Shown here piece by piece: positions 1-8,811 of a stretch of DNA of 39,325 nucleotides; the first letter of the stretch is position 1, and the number at the start of each line of letters is the position of its first letter. The DNA comes from Fimbriimonadaceae bacterium. Its GTDB lineage: Bacteria > Armatimonadota > Fimbriimonadia > Fimbriimonadales > Fimbriimonadaceae. Location: assembly GCA_024710805.1 (NCBI GenBank), contig JANJUB010000194.1:1-39325 (forward strand), read 5' to 3'. The translations under genes were made by a program, and so were the position numbers. The notes below the pieces were generated by a model that was given only the letters and a program-made list of their open reading frames with translations, was not told the origin of the DNA and did not search any database.

Positions 1-1412
1 CGATTGTGATACAGCCCGAACGAGTCCGGAAAGTCGATGCCGAGCAGACCGTCAAGTTGGTCACAGCTTTCGAAAGGAAGGTGCTTGAAGTACCCGAGGT
101 TTTGACGGTCTTTTCAAGGAGTGGCACGCCCGAGGTGGCGACAGACCCAATGCCGCTAAGTCTGACGGACAGTTTCATCATGCTCAAGCCGCGCGACCAG
201 TGGCGAAGGGGTCTGACCAAGGAGGGGCTTGTCGAAGAGCTTGAAGCCAAGGTCGCCGAGGTTCCGGGCCAAGGCTACAACTTCTCGCAACCCATTCAGA
301 TGCGCTTCTCCGAGTTGGTATCTGGAGTCAAGGCCGACGTCGGCATCAAGGTATTCGGTGAAGACCTCAAGGAGCTGAAATCCAAAGCGGATGAGATTGC
401 TGCGGTCATGCGGGACCTTCCAGGTGCGCAGGATGTCGAAGTCGAGCAGGTCGATGAGGTACCGGTTCTTCAAATCGACATTGACCGCGACGCGATTTCC
501 CGACTAGGCATCAATATTGATGAAATTCAGGAACTAGTCGCGACAGCGCTCGGTGGCGAGCCCGTTGGGCAAATTATCGAGGGAGACAAGCGATTTGCTC
601 TAACGGTGACGATGCCCAATGAACTTCGGAACGACATCGACGCTATTAAAGGCATGCTCGTGGAAACTCCGGATGGGGGAGGCGTCCCCCTAAGCTCGGT
701 CGCGCACATCGACAACGTGCCCGCTCCGGCTCAGATTTCCCGAGAGATGGGTAAACGACGGGTCGTCGTCCAACTCAACGTGAGAGGGACCGACCTGGGC
801 ACGTTCGTTGCCAAGGCGCAACTGGCAATCAAAGAAAGGGTCAAACTCAAGGAGGGTTACTACATCACGTGGGGCGGCCAGTTTGAGAACCTGCAGCAGG
901 CTTCTCAGCGACTGACTCTCGTTGTGCCGGTTGCCCTTGCGTTGATTTTCATTCTTCTCTTCTCAACATTTGGGTCGCTCAAGCAGGCGATTCTCATCTT
1001 CACCGGCGTCCCCCTCGCAATCACTGGGGGCATCTTGGCGCTTGCCATGCGGAGCTTGCCATTCAGCATCACAGCAGGCATAGGCTTCATAGCATTGTCT
1101 GGCGTGGCAGTGATGAACGGCGTCGTCATGGTCTCGGCAATCAACCGACTGCGCACCGAGGGGCGGACGGTTGCTGATGCCGTTCGAGAGGGCGCGACCG
1201 AACGCCTACGCCCTGTTCTGATGACCGCTCTTGTCGCCGCGCTTGGGTTCATTCCAATGGCCCTCAACACAGGCATTGGCGCTGAAGTGCAACGACCGCT
1301 GGCCACTGTGGTTATTGGCGGAATTGCTTCAGCAACGTTGCTCACGCTGGTCGTTCTTCCCGCTCTCTATGCCATGTTTGAAAAAGATGCCGATGTCGAG
1401 GAGGAGCTTTGA
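1..1412 (+). CDS. czcA: CzcA/CusA-family heavy-metal RND efflux pump, C-terminal part (5' end outside window)
   Basis: Inner-membrane RND transporter subunit that drives proton-coupled export of divalent or monovalent heavy metals through a periplasmic adaptor and an outer-membrane channel. The reading frame is open to the window edge, so this is only the last ~470 residues of a protein normally about 1,040 long. Visible are the second periplasmic porter/docking half (MRFSELVSGVKADVGIKVFG is typical of the heavy-metal branch) and the final bundle of membrane helices, from LTLVVPVALALIFILLFSTF to the last helix before the acidic tail. The GTG at position 6 is an internal codon, not a real start. 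Its TGA stop overlaps the TTG start of the P-type ATPase, so the two are translationally coupled. Metal specificity cannot be read from this half; the partner ATPase suggests Zn/Cd/Co. Confidence 0.94.
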   Translation, partial: IVIQPERVRKVDAEQTVKLVTAFERKVLEVPEVLTVFSRSGTPEVATDPMPLSLTDSFIMLKPRDQWRRGLTKEGLVEELEAKVAEVPGQGYNFSQPIQMRFSELVSGVKADVGIKVFGEDLKELKSKADEIAAVMRDLPGAQDVEVEQVDEVPVLQIDIDRDAISRLGINIDEIQELVATALGGEPVGQIIEGDKRFALTVTMPNELRNDIDAIKGMLVETPDGGGVPLSSVAHIDNVPAPAQISREMGKRRVVVQLNVRGTDLGTFVAKAQLAIKERVKLKEGYYITWGGQFENLQQASQRLTLVVPVALALIFILLFSTFGSLKQAILIFTGVPLAITGGILALAMRSLPFSITAGIGFIALSGVAVMNGVVMVSAINRLRTEGRTVADAVREGATERLRPVLMTALVAALGFIPMALNTGIGAEVQRPLATVVIGGIASATLLTLVVLPALYAMFEKDADVEEEL

Positions 1413-3514
1413 AGTCGGTCTTCCGCATCGAGGCCATGGACTGTTCTGCTGAGGAGCAAGTCCTCAGAAAGAGGTTCAGCAAAGTCAGCGAGGTCTCCTC
1501 GTTGACTTTCGACCTCGTGAACCGGCAGTTGACGGTGGACCACGAGTTCGTTTCCGATGAGCCCATCCGCCAGATATTGGCGGAAGTCGGAATGCCCGCG
1601 GCGGCCGATTGCGAGGTTGGGTGCACACCTGAACCCAGACCTGCTTCCAAAGCCGACCTGCTTCTGGGGTTGGCCCTTGGTGTCGCGATTGCTGCAGAGC
1701 TATTGGCCGTCTACACGGGGAACGAGCGTTCGTTCCCCGTCGCGGCACTGGCGGTCTTGGCAATCGTAATGGGAGGAGTGCAGACCTTCAAGAAGGGTCT
1801 CGTCGCAGTTCGAACATTCGCGCTCAACATCAATTTCCTGATGTGCTTGGCCGTGATAGGAGCCTTTATTATCGGCTCCTACCCTGAGGCCGCGATGGTG
1901 ACCGTGCTGTTCGCGATTGCCGAACGCATTGAGTCGTTTGCGCTCGACAAGGCGAGGGACGCCGTGCGCTCGCTAATGAGCCTAGCGCCCGACAACGCTC
2001 TTGTCTACCGTGGCGGCACGTGGGTTGAGGCCACAGCATCAAGCGTCGAAATTGGCGAAGTTGTACGAGTCCGGCCGGGTGACCGAATACCGCTCGACGG
2101 GACTGTGGTTGGAGGGTTAAGCAGTGTCAACCAGGCTCCAATTACGGGGGAGAGCATCCCCGTGGATAAGGTTGTTGGTTCGTCCCTCTTCGCTGGCACC
2201 ATCAACGAGGAAGGTGTACTTGAGTTCGAGGTCACTAGCGCCAAGGGGCATACAACTCTCGACAGAATTATCAAGACCGTTCAGGAGGCTCAAGGGTCTC
2301 GGGCCACATCACAGCGGTTCATCGACTCATTTGCCCGTGTATACACGCCGGTGGTAGTTTGCCTAGCCCTGCTTGTGGCGATTGTTCCAAGCATTGTCTT
2401 CGGTCAGCCGTTCGTGCCTTGGCTTTATAAGTCGCTGGTCCTGCTTGTCATCGCGTGCCCGTGCGCCCTGGTCATCTCAACTCCGGTCACTGTCGTTAGT
2501 GGGCTTGCAGCGGCAGCCAAACTCGGAATCCTCGTGAAGGGCGGTGCTCACCTTGAGTCGGGCAAGCACCTAACTGCCATCGCATTGGACAAGACTGGCA
2601 CACTCACCTTTGGCAAACCAAGGGTCGAGGCCATGGTTCAGCTTCACGGCTTTGACGAGAAGCTGGCTAAACAGGTTGCAGCCAGTCTGGACCACCTTAG
2701 TGCGCACCCGGTTGCCAAGGCTATCGTCGAACACTGGGACGGAACGCTACTCGCTGTCGACTCATTTGAGTCTTTGCCCGGCCGCGGTGTGAAGGGCATC
2801 GTCGACCGCGAGCCTTTCATCCTCGGCAACCATCGTCTGATTGAGGAGAGTGGCGTCTGCTGCGACCATGTACATGACGCTCTGCTCGATTTTGAGAAGA
2901 ACGGCATGTCAGTCGTTATCCTAGCTACCGCCAAGGAGGCAGTCGCGGTCTTTGCCGTTGCTGACGCAGTTAGGCCGGAGAGTGTCGAAGCCGTTCAGGA
3001 ACTTCACGCTATGGGTCTCAAGGTGGTGATGCTTACCGGAGACAACCTAGCAACGGCCAATGCCATCGGTGCGAAAGTTGGGATTGACCAGGTCCAGGCT
3101 GAAATGCTCCCCGAAGCCAAGCTGACGGCTATCGAGGAGTTGATATCGCAGGGCGACAAAGTTGGCATGGTTGGCGATGGCGTGAACGATGCACCAGCGT
3201 TGGCGAAGTCGACGGTTGGATTCGCCATGGGCGCAGCAGGCACCGACACCGCTATCGAAACCGCTGACGTTGCCCTTATGGACGACGACCTCCGAAAGAT
3301 TCCAACCTACATTCTGCTCAGCAGAAGAACCGCGACCATCTTGGCGCAAAACATTGCCTTTGCGCTCGGCATCAAAGTCGTCTTCTTTGCCTTGGCTCTG
3401 GTGGGAGTTGCCACGTTGTGGATGGCTGTGTTTGCAGATATGGGCGCAAGCTTGCTAGTAGTCTTCAACGGCCTCCGAATGCTAAGAACGCCCGTCAGAC
3501 ACAGAGATACTTAG
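1409..3514 (+). CDS. cadA: Zn/Cd/Pb-exporting P1B-type ATPase
   Basis: ATP-driven export of Zn(II), Cd(II) or Pb(II) across the inner membrane; 701 residues, full length. Starts with TTG at 1409, overlapping the stop of the RND gene, with GAGGAG just upstream. The N-terminal metal-binding domain carries a DCxxEE motif (C12, E15, E16), the variant typical of Cd/Pb/Zn pumps, instead of CxxC; C68 and C72 may add ligands. Other visible motifs are TGES (246-249), the membrane CPC motif (C350-P-C352), the phosphorylated aspartate in DKTGT (D394), SxHP (H433-P434) and GDGVNDAP (from G589). The last helix has D677 in ADMGASLLVVFNGLR, the acidic ligand characteristic of ZntA-type pumps. Together with the upstream RND gene it forms a metal-resistance pair: cytoplasm to periplasm, then periplasm to outside. 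Confidence 0.97.
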   Translation: MKSVFRIEAMDCSAEEQVLRKRFSKVSEVSSLTFDLVNRQLTVDHEFVSDEPIRQILAEVGMPAAADCEVGCTPEPRPASKADLLLGLALGVAIAAELLAVYTGNERSFPVAALAVLAIVMGGVQTFKKGLVAVRTFALNINFLMCLAVIGAFIIGSYPEAAMVTVLFAIAERIESFALDKARDAVRSLMSLAPDNALVYRGGTWVEATASSVEIGEVVRVRPGDRIPLDGTVVGGLSSVNQAPITGESIPVDKVVGSSLFAGTINEEGVLEFEVTSAKGHTTLDRIIKTVQEAQGSRATSQRFIDSFARVYTPVVVCLALLVAIVPSIVFGQPFVPWLYKSLVLLVIACPCALVISTPVTVVSGLAAAAKLGILVKGGAHLESGKHLTAIALDKTGTLTFGKPRVEAMVQLHGFDEKLAKQVAASLDHLSAHPVAKAIVEHWDGTLLAVDSFESLPGRGVKGIVDREPFILGNHRLIEESGVCCDHVHDALLDFEKNGMSVVILATAKEAVAVFAVADAVRPESVEAVQELHAMGLKVVMLTGDNLATANAIGAKVGIDQVQAEMLPEAKLTAIEELISQGDKVGMVGDGVNDAPALAKSTVGFAMGAAGTDTAIETADVALMDDDLRKIPTYILLSRRTATILAQNIAFALGIKVVFFALALVGVATLWMAVFADMGASLLVVFNGLRMLRTPVRHRDT

Positions 3515-3705
3515 ATTGGGCATTCTCCATCAACGAAGCCAGCCAAAGAACTTCGGCTTGAAGTCCGAGGATAGTCAACCGAGTTCGTTGCGTCCATACA
3601 GCAAGCTGTTCAGCCGAGCGAGCTACTTGTCGTGGAGGTCAAATTGATGGATGGACGACCGGTGGTGAGCAAGACATCCTGGACTCTGATTGGCCCAGGT
3701 TGTCT

Positions 3706-5007
3706 TCACTCAACGTCGTCGAGAAGCATGTCCGCTAGGTTCGTCTCCTCGGGCGAGTCCGACATGCGTGCGCTCGCCGCCCGCTGCGCAAGTCCTTCTT
3801 CAAGCTTCGAACCGATGCGGTCACTGATTGCATCCGTGGTCGACTTGCGCGTCCGGGTGTAGATGCCAAGTGTTTGCTCGACACGCGAATGGCCGAGAGT
3901 CTTGGCAACTGCTTTCGGGTCAAAGCCGGCCTCGATGCTGTTGGTCGCGGCCGTTGCGCGCCAATCATGTGGTGTGCTTGGATGTAGGTTCAGCTTCTTG
4001 CGAAGCTTGTGATAGGCCGTTCGGAACGCATTGTACGACCACATCCCGCCAGTCTGATTTGGACAAACGAAGAGCTTGTCTTCAGACTCTTTGGCCTGGG
4101 TTCGGACTCTAACTGGTATTGCCGAGTCCTTGGCCGCTTGAATACAGGTCAGGTGAAACTGATGGAGCTTGACCTTGCGAGTCGACGAGAACCGCTTTGT
4201 GGGTCCTAGGCCAAGTTCGCTCTTAACCTTCGATAAGCCTTGGTCCTTCTTGGCGACCCGTATCTGTTGATGCCGCACGTGCAGGATGTCCCCATCAACT
4301 TCATCCCAGGTTGCGCCAAGAACCTCGTCAATGCGGAGTCCAAGGGTCAGCAAGGCCAGTGCGGCTCGCATCGACGGCGACTTGGCTTCTGCAATCATCG
4401 ACGTCATGTATTCATCCGACAGGGCCTCTCGCTCTCGATAAACACGCTGAACTTGGTCGAGGTCGCTGACGTGGTTGCGAGACATCCAGCCTCGTCTCAC
4501 TGCTCGCTTGAAAGTCCGGGAGAGCAGCGTCCTCATGACACCCTCCGAACTGGCTGAATAGTCCTTGCGAAACTTGGCAAGGAACACCTCTACGTCTTCG
4601 TAGGCGACCTCGTCCAGCCTCACATTTCCAAGTAACCGGGCACGCTCTGGCAGCCAGTTCAGACTTGTGTTGACGTCGTAGGTTGGGTCAAGCAGGAACT
4701 GAGCGACCTCTTTGTATCGCTTGATTGACTGCTCCCGGATGCTGTCAAGGTCGAGGCATTCAAGGGCGAACTCATAAACCGTCCTGACTCGCTCTCTTTC
4801 TGAGGCGAACTCCGGCTCACACTCAATGTCCGGCACAGCAGACGCTGCAAACCGAGCGTTCGCGAAGGCCTCCTTTTCCGACTTCCCGTGACCGTAGAAC
4901 TTCTTGCCTTCGGCCCCGTATACGTAGGCTTCATAGTAGGTTCGGATAGAGCCATCCTTTCGCTTAGCAGTTCGCTTCTTCGAGCTCCCCGTACCGTAGG
5001 CTTTCAT
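3706..5007 (-). CDS. Tyrosine site-specific recombinase (island integrase)
   Basis: 433-residue phage/island-type integrase that would catalyse integration and excision at a tRNA attachment site. The N-terminus (about 1-60) is a basic, aromatic arm-binding-like domain (YYEAYVYGAEGKKFYGHGKSEKEAF), followed by a SAM-like core-binding domain (about 75-180) and the catalytic domain. Catalytic residues can be assigned: R225 (GLRIDEV), K271, H347 and R350 (HDWR), H373 (LGHSR) and nucleophile Y383 (GIYTR). It is convergent with the metal pump genes and lies next to a likely attachment-site remnant at 5127-5147. No good ribosome-binding site is visible before ATG 5007. Sampled lines of this gene are near 52% GC, below most of the window. 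It appears intact, so the island may still be mobile. Confidence 0.95.
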   Translation of the reverse strand: MKAYGTGSSKKRTAKRKDGSIRTYYEAYVYGAEGKKFYGHGKSEKEAFANARFAASAVPDIECEPEFASERERVRTVYEFALECLDLDSIREQSIKRYKEVAQFLLDPTYDVNTSLNWLPERARLLGNVRLDEVAYEDVEVFLAKFRKDYSASSEGVMRTLLSRTFKRAVRRGWMSRNHVSDLDQVQRVYREREALSDEYMTSMIAEAKSPSMRAALALLTLGLRIDEVLGATWDEVDGDILHVRHQQIRVAKKDQGLSKVKSELGLGPTKRFSSTRKVKLHQFHLTCIQAAKDSAIPVRVRTQAKESEDKLFVCPNQTGGMWSYNAFRTAYHKLRKKLNLHPSTPHDWRATAATNSIEAGFDPKAVAKTLGHSRVEQTLGIYTRTRKSTTDAISDRIGSKLEEGLAQRAASARMSDSPEETNLADMLLDDVE

Positions 5008-5020
5008 GGCAGCTTTGGTT

Positions 5021-5044
5021 TTACCCCGAGATTTACCCCAAGAT
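5021..5044. repeat. 12-bp tandem repeat upstream of the integrase
   Basis: Two adjacent 12-mers, TTACCCCGAGAT and TTACCCCAAGAT, differ at one base and sit 14 bp upstream of the integrase start codon. Short direct repeats here are often arm-type binding sites for the integrase or its excision factor; that role is inferred from position only. Confidence 0.4.
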
Positions 5045-5126
5045 TTGGCGCATCTCCTTAGATTCGGAGAACCTAGCTACAACCTACCCAGATGCATCAA
5101 TCAGGTTCAAATGGAGAAGATTGTTA

Positions 5127-5147
5127 CGAATCTCATCATCTCCACCA
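5127..5147 (+). other. Orphan tRNA 3' end, probable island attachment site (att)
   Basis: The stretch reads like the end of a tRNA gene, probably tRNA-Ser-like. A T-loop-like TACGAAT (5125-5131, one base off TTCGAAT) is followed by a 5-nt T-stem strand (CTCAT), a 7-nt acceptor strand (CATCTCC) and an encoded ACCA. The upstream T-stem half does not pair well and no 5' half of a tRNA exists here. A strong terminator follows 13 bp later. This is what remains when an island integrates into a tRNA gene: the intact copy would lie at the other island end, left of this window. The integrase next door supports this. No second copy of the repeat is in the window, so the call is an inference. Confidence 0.5.
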
Positions 5148-5160
5148 TCTATCAGATTCG

Positions 5161-5184
5161 AAAGCCCCTCATCGGGGCTTTTTT
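5161..5184 (+). terminator. Rho-independent terminator
   Basis: Perfect stem AAAGCCCC / GGGGCTTT around a TCAT loop, ending in six T on the plus strand. On the plus strand it would be the terminator of the disrupted tRNA. It may also serve nifJ on the minus strand, whose stop lies about 55 bp upstream, although only three T follow in that direction. Confidence 0.85.
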
Positions 5185-5238
5185 GCTGCCTGATGGGGCA
5201 TGCCTTGGTGGAAGCCATGCCCACGCCAGTCTCAGGTC

Positions 5239-8200
5239 TCATCGAATCTGAGCGAGTTGCTCATAGAGCATCCAGCGCTTTGCGATGTGCTCTTCGGCTT
5301 GCTCCATCAGTTCGTCGGCGTGACCCGGGTTGGTTTGCCGCAGCATCCGATAGCGAAGCTCGTTCTGCGTGTACTCCGCGAAGTCGCAAGTTGCTCGCTG
5401 AGAGTCGAGTTGGAAGGGCGGTTCGCCGAGCTCGCGGAGCTGAGGGTTGTAACGCAGGAGCGGCCAGTAGCCCGAGTGAACGGCACGGTGCTGCTGCTTG
5501 AGGCCCTGCTCCATATCGATGCCATGGGCAATGCAGTGGCTGTAGGCGATGACGAGCGAGGTGCCGGGGTAGGCATCAGCCTCGCGAAAGGCCTGCAGCG
5601 TTTGCTGGGCACTGGCTCCCATCGCGATCCTGGCGACGTAGACGTTGCCGTAGGAGATCGCCTGCAGGGCGATATCCTTCTTGCCGACCATCTTGCCGCC
5701 GGTCGCGAACTTGGCGACCGCAGCGAGCGGCGTCGCCTTGGAGGCTTGTCCACCCGTGTTCGAGTAGACCTCGGTGTCCATGACGAGGATGTTCACATTT
5801 CGGCCCGAGGCCAGCACATGATCGAGGCCACCCGAGCCGATATCGTACGCCCAGCCATCGCCGCCGACGATCCACACGCTTCGGTGCGTGAGGTGGTCGG
5901 CGATGGAAAGCAGGCGCTGGGCCTTGGGCGAGTCCATCTGCTTGAGCCGCTCGATGAGCTCGGCGACCCGCACGCGTTGCTTGCGAACATCGCTTTCCAG
6001 AACCTGCGGCTGCTTGACGAGACTCTGCACCAGTTCCGAGCCGAGTTCCGGTTCCAGCTCCGCCAATAACGACTGCGCTTCACTCAAGTGGCGGTCGGCC
6101 GCCAGTCGCATCCCGAGGCCAAACTCGGCATTGTCCTCGAACAGTGAGTTGGCCCACGCTGGTCCGCGCCCTTCGCTGTTCATGGCCCAAGGTGTCGTCG
6201 GGAGGTTGCCCCCGTAAATCGAGGAACAACCCGTGGCGTTGGCGACGATCATGCGATCGCCAAAGAGCTGCGATAGCAGCTTGAGATACGGCGTCTCGCC
6301 GCACCCCGCACAGGCCCCCGAGAACTCGAAGGTCGGCTCAAGGAACTGGGTGCCGCGAACCGTCGAGAAGTCGACGGCGGCCCGATCGTTGACGGGCAAC
6401 GCTTCGAAGAACGCCATGCTCGTCTTCGCGGCTTCGGAGCCCTCCTCCTTAGGCGCCATGTTGATCGCCCGCCGCTTTGCAGCGTCGGGATGGTTCACCG
6501 GACACACCTGCACGCAGAGACCGCAACCGGTGCAGTCTTCGTCATAGATCTGCAGCAGGTATCGCGTCTCGGGGAATCCTCGAGCATCGATTGGAGCCGA
6601 AGGCATCTCGGCATTCGCGCCTTCAAGGTGTGAGGCGTGGAAGAGCTTGGCGCGGATCGCCGAGTGCGGACACACGAAGCTGCAGTTCCCGCACTGCACG
6701 CACGCGTCCGGATCCCAAATCGGGATCGTTTCCGCGATGTTGCGCTTCTCCCAGCGCGACGTCGCGCTCGGGAACGTACCGTCGATCGGCATCGCGCTGA
6801 CGGGCACCCGGTCTCCATCCCCGGCCATCAAGCGCCCGACGAAGTCGCGAACCCTCTCTGGAGCGTTCGGCGCAACAATCGGTGCCATTTCGACGGTGCT
6901 CGTCGCCGCATCGGGGATCGCGACCTCATAGAGATGGGCGAGCGTATGGTCGACCGCACGCCAGTTGCGCTGCACAATTTCGCGCCCCTTCCGACCGTAC
7001 GTCTTCTCGATCGACTTCTTGATCTTCTCCACCGCTTCGTCGCGAGGCATGACGCCGGAGATTCCGAAGAAGCACGTCTGCATGATCGTGTTCGTGTGCG
7101 ATCCCATGTCCGTCTCTCGGGCAACCCGATTGGCATCGATGACGAACAGCCGCAAACGCTTCTCGATGATCGTCTCCTGGACCGAGCGCGGCAGCAAGTC
7201 CCAAACGGTATCGGGCCCATGCGGACAGTTGAGGAGGAACGTCGCGCCGGGAGCGGCAAGGGACAACACGTCGAACTTCTGAACGAGGCCGAAGTGGTGG
7301 CACGCCACGAAGTGGGCGTCCTGAATCAGATAGGCAGAACGGATCGGCCGCTTTCCGAATCGCACGTGCGAAACCGTCCGCGATCCGGATTTCTTCGAGT
7401 CGTAAACGAAGTAGCCCTGAGCGAAGAACCGCGGATCCTCTCCGATGATCTTGATCGTGTTCTTGTTGGCGCCGACCGTTCCATCGGAGCCAATGCCATG
7501 AAACACGGCCCGGAACACATCCGCGTCTTCGGTCGTGAAGCTCGGGTCGAAGTCGATGCTCAGGTGCGTGACATCATCGTCGATACCGACCGTGAAGTGA
7601 TTCTTGGGTTCGGGCTTCTCGAGTTCGTCGAACACCGCCTTGACCATCGCCGGCGTGAACTCCTTCGAGGAGAGTCCGTACCTGCCATTGATCACCCTCG
7701 GTGCGTCGCCGGAGGCTCGGCTCAGCGTGAGCACCACGTCTGAGTAGAGCGGCTCGCCCAAGGAGCCGGGTTCCTTAGTTCGGTCCAATACGGCAATGGA
7801 CTTCGCGGTTTTGGGCAGGCATTCGAGGAAGCGTTTGGAGTCGAAGGGTCGGTAAAGCCGAACTTGCACCAGACCGACTTTGTCTCCTCGGGCACTCAGG
7901 TGATCGACGGTTTCCTTGACCGTCTCGACACCCGACCCCATCAGCACGATGATGCGCTCCGCGTCCTGCGGGCCGAAGTATTCGAAGATCGAGTATTGCC
8001 TTCCGGTAAGAGCGGCGAAGCGATCGAGGGTCGCCTCGACGATGTCGGGGCACGCAAGATAGAACGAATTCGACGCCTCTCGAGATTGGAAGTACGTGTC
8101 TGGGTTGCTGGCGGTCCCTCGCACGGAGGGGTGATCCGGGTTCAATCCCCGCCTCCGATGAGCCAGGATGTCTTCTTCGCTGAGCAGCGCCCGCATGTGG

Positions 8201-8811
8201 TCGTCGTCGATCAACTCGAGCTTGCTGACTTCGTGCGATGTGCGGAATCCGTCGAAGAAGTGCAGGAACGGGATGCGCGACGCCAGGGTTGCCGCCTGAG
8301 CGACCAGCGCCATGTCGTGCGCTTCTTGAACCGATGCTGACGCCAACAAGGCAAATCCCGTTTGGCGTATTGCCATGACATCCTGATGGTCGCCGAAGAT
8401 CGAGAGCGAGTTCGTGGCAATGGAACGAGCAGCGACGTGGAAGACCGTCGGGGTGAGCTCGCCAGCGATCTTGAACATGTTCGGGATCATCAGGAGCAGA
8501 CCCTGGGATGCGGTGAAGGTCGTGGTCAGCGCTCCGGCTTGAAGGGAGCCGTGGAGCGCACCCGCAGCGCCGCCTTCGCTCTGCATTTCGATGACGTCTG
8601 GCACGACACCCCACAGGTTCGTCAACCCTTCGCTCGCCCACTGATCCGCCCATTCCGCCATCGTGGAAGAAGGGGTGATTGGATAGATCGCGCAGACTTC
8701 GTTGCACCGATAGGCGACGTAGGCGACGGCCTCGTTGCCATCCATTGTCGCGGTTTGGGGCTGGTTCACAGCAGGGCTCGACTGATCTTCGCGGACACTC
8801 GTGGTGGTCAT
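5239..8811 (-). CDS. nifJ: Pyruvate:ferredoxin (flavodoxin) oxidoreductase, copy 1
   Basis: Single-chain PFOR (1,190 residues) that oxidatively decarboxylates pyruvate to acetyl-CoA and CO2 while reducing ferredoxin or flavodoxin; cytoplasmic. Domain I has the thiamine-activating glutamate in VIEMQSEGGAAGALHG. Two ferredoxin-type clusters are bound by CVQCGNCSFVCP (near 700) and CTGCGLCVQVCP (near 760). The proximal cluster cysteines are in CAGCGETPYLKL (near 835), ATGCSSIYGG and AYSHCIAHGIDM (near 1,090). The thiamine-diphosphate site is GGDGWAYDIGSGG (near 980) with the distal Asn-containing segment. I chose ATG 8811: the upstream in-frame extension lies inside the GltD-like gene, and ATG 8811 overlaps that gene's TGA as ATGA, indicating translational coupling. 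A second full paralogue is transcribed divergently at 10906. The substrate could be another 2-oxoacid, but pyruvate is most likely. Confidence 0.96.
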   Translation of the reverse strand: MTTTSVREDQSSPAVNQPQTATMDGNEAVAYVAYRCNEVCAIYPITPSSTMAEWADQWASEGLTNLWGVVPDVIEMQSEGGAAGALHGSLQAGALTTTFTASQGLLLMIPNMFKIAGELTPTVFHVAARSIATNSLSIFGDHQDVMAIRQTGFALLASASVQEAHDMALVAQAATLASRIPFLHFFDGFRTSHEVSKLELIDDDHMRALLSEEDILAHRRRGLNPDHPSVRGTASNPDTYFQSREASNSFYLACPDIVEATLDRFAALTGRQYSIFEYFGPQDAERIIVLMGSGVETVKETVDHLSARGDKVGLVQVRLYRPFDSKRFLECLPKTAKSIAVLDRTKEPGSLGEPLYSDVVLTLSRASGDAPRVINGRYGLSSKEFTPAMVKAVFDELEKPEPKNHFTVGIDDDVTHLSIDFDPSFTTEDADVFRAVFHGIGSDGTVGANKNTIKIIGEDPRFFAQGYFVYDSKKSGSRTVSHVRFGKRPIRSAYLIQDAHFVACHHFGLVQKFDVLSLAAPGATFLLNCPHGPDTVWDLLPRSVQETIIEKRLRLFVIDANRVARETDMGSHTNTIMQTCFFGISGVMPRDEAVEKIKKSIEKTYGRKGREIVQRNWRAVDHTLAHLYEVAIPDAATSTVEMAPIVAPNAPERVRDFVGRLMAGDGDRVPVSAMPIDGTFPSATSRWEKRNIAETIPIWDPDACVQCGNCSFVCPHSAIRAKLFHASHLEGANAEMPSAPIDARGFPETRYLLQIYDEDCTGCGLCVQVCPVNHPDAAKRRAINMAPKEEGSEAAKTSMAFFEALPVNDRAAVDFSTVRGTQFLEPTFEFSGACAGCGETPYLKLLSQLFGDRMIVANATGCSSIYGGNLPTTPWAMNSEGRGPAWANSLFEDNAEFGLGMRLAADRHLSEAQSLLAELEPELGSELVQSLVKQPQVLESDVRKQRVRVAELIERLKQMDSPKAQRLLSIADHLTHRSVWIVGGDGWAYDIGSGGLDHVLASGRNVNILVMDTEVYSNTGGQASKATPLAAVAKFATGGKMVGKKDIALQAISYGNVYVARIAMGASAQQTLQAFREADAYPGTSLVIAYSHCIAHGIDMEQGLKQQHRAVHSGYWPLLRYNPQLRELGEPPFQLDSQRATCDFAEYTQNELRYRMLRQTNPGHADELMEQAEEHIAKRWMLYEQLAQIR

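Noticed and set aside
5021-5044. Possible start of a CRISPR array
   Set aside because: Only two directly adjacent 12-mers without spacers, and no cas genes anywhere in the window.
5060-5150. Complete tRNA gene at the island border
   Set aside because: Only the T-loop, one T-stem strand and the acceptor 3' strand can be seen; no D-arm, anticodon arm or 5' acceptor strand fits upstream.
5200-6069. 289-codon plus-strand frame inside nifJ copy 1
   Set aside because: It is antisense to a clear PFOR with conserved motifs; long shadow frames are common in GC-rich genes.
6637-7743. 368-codon plus-strand frame
   Set aside because: Antisense to the PFOR domain region, with arginine-rich low-quality sequence and no recognisable motif.
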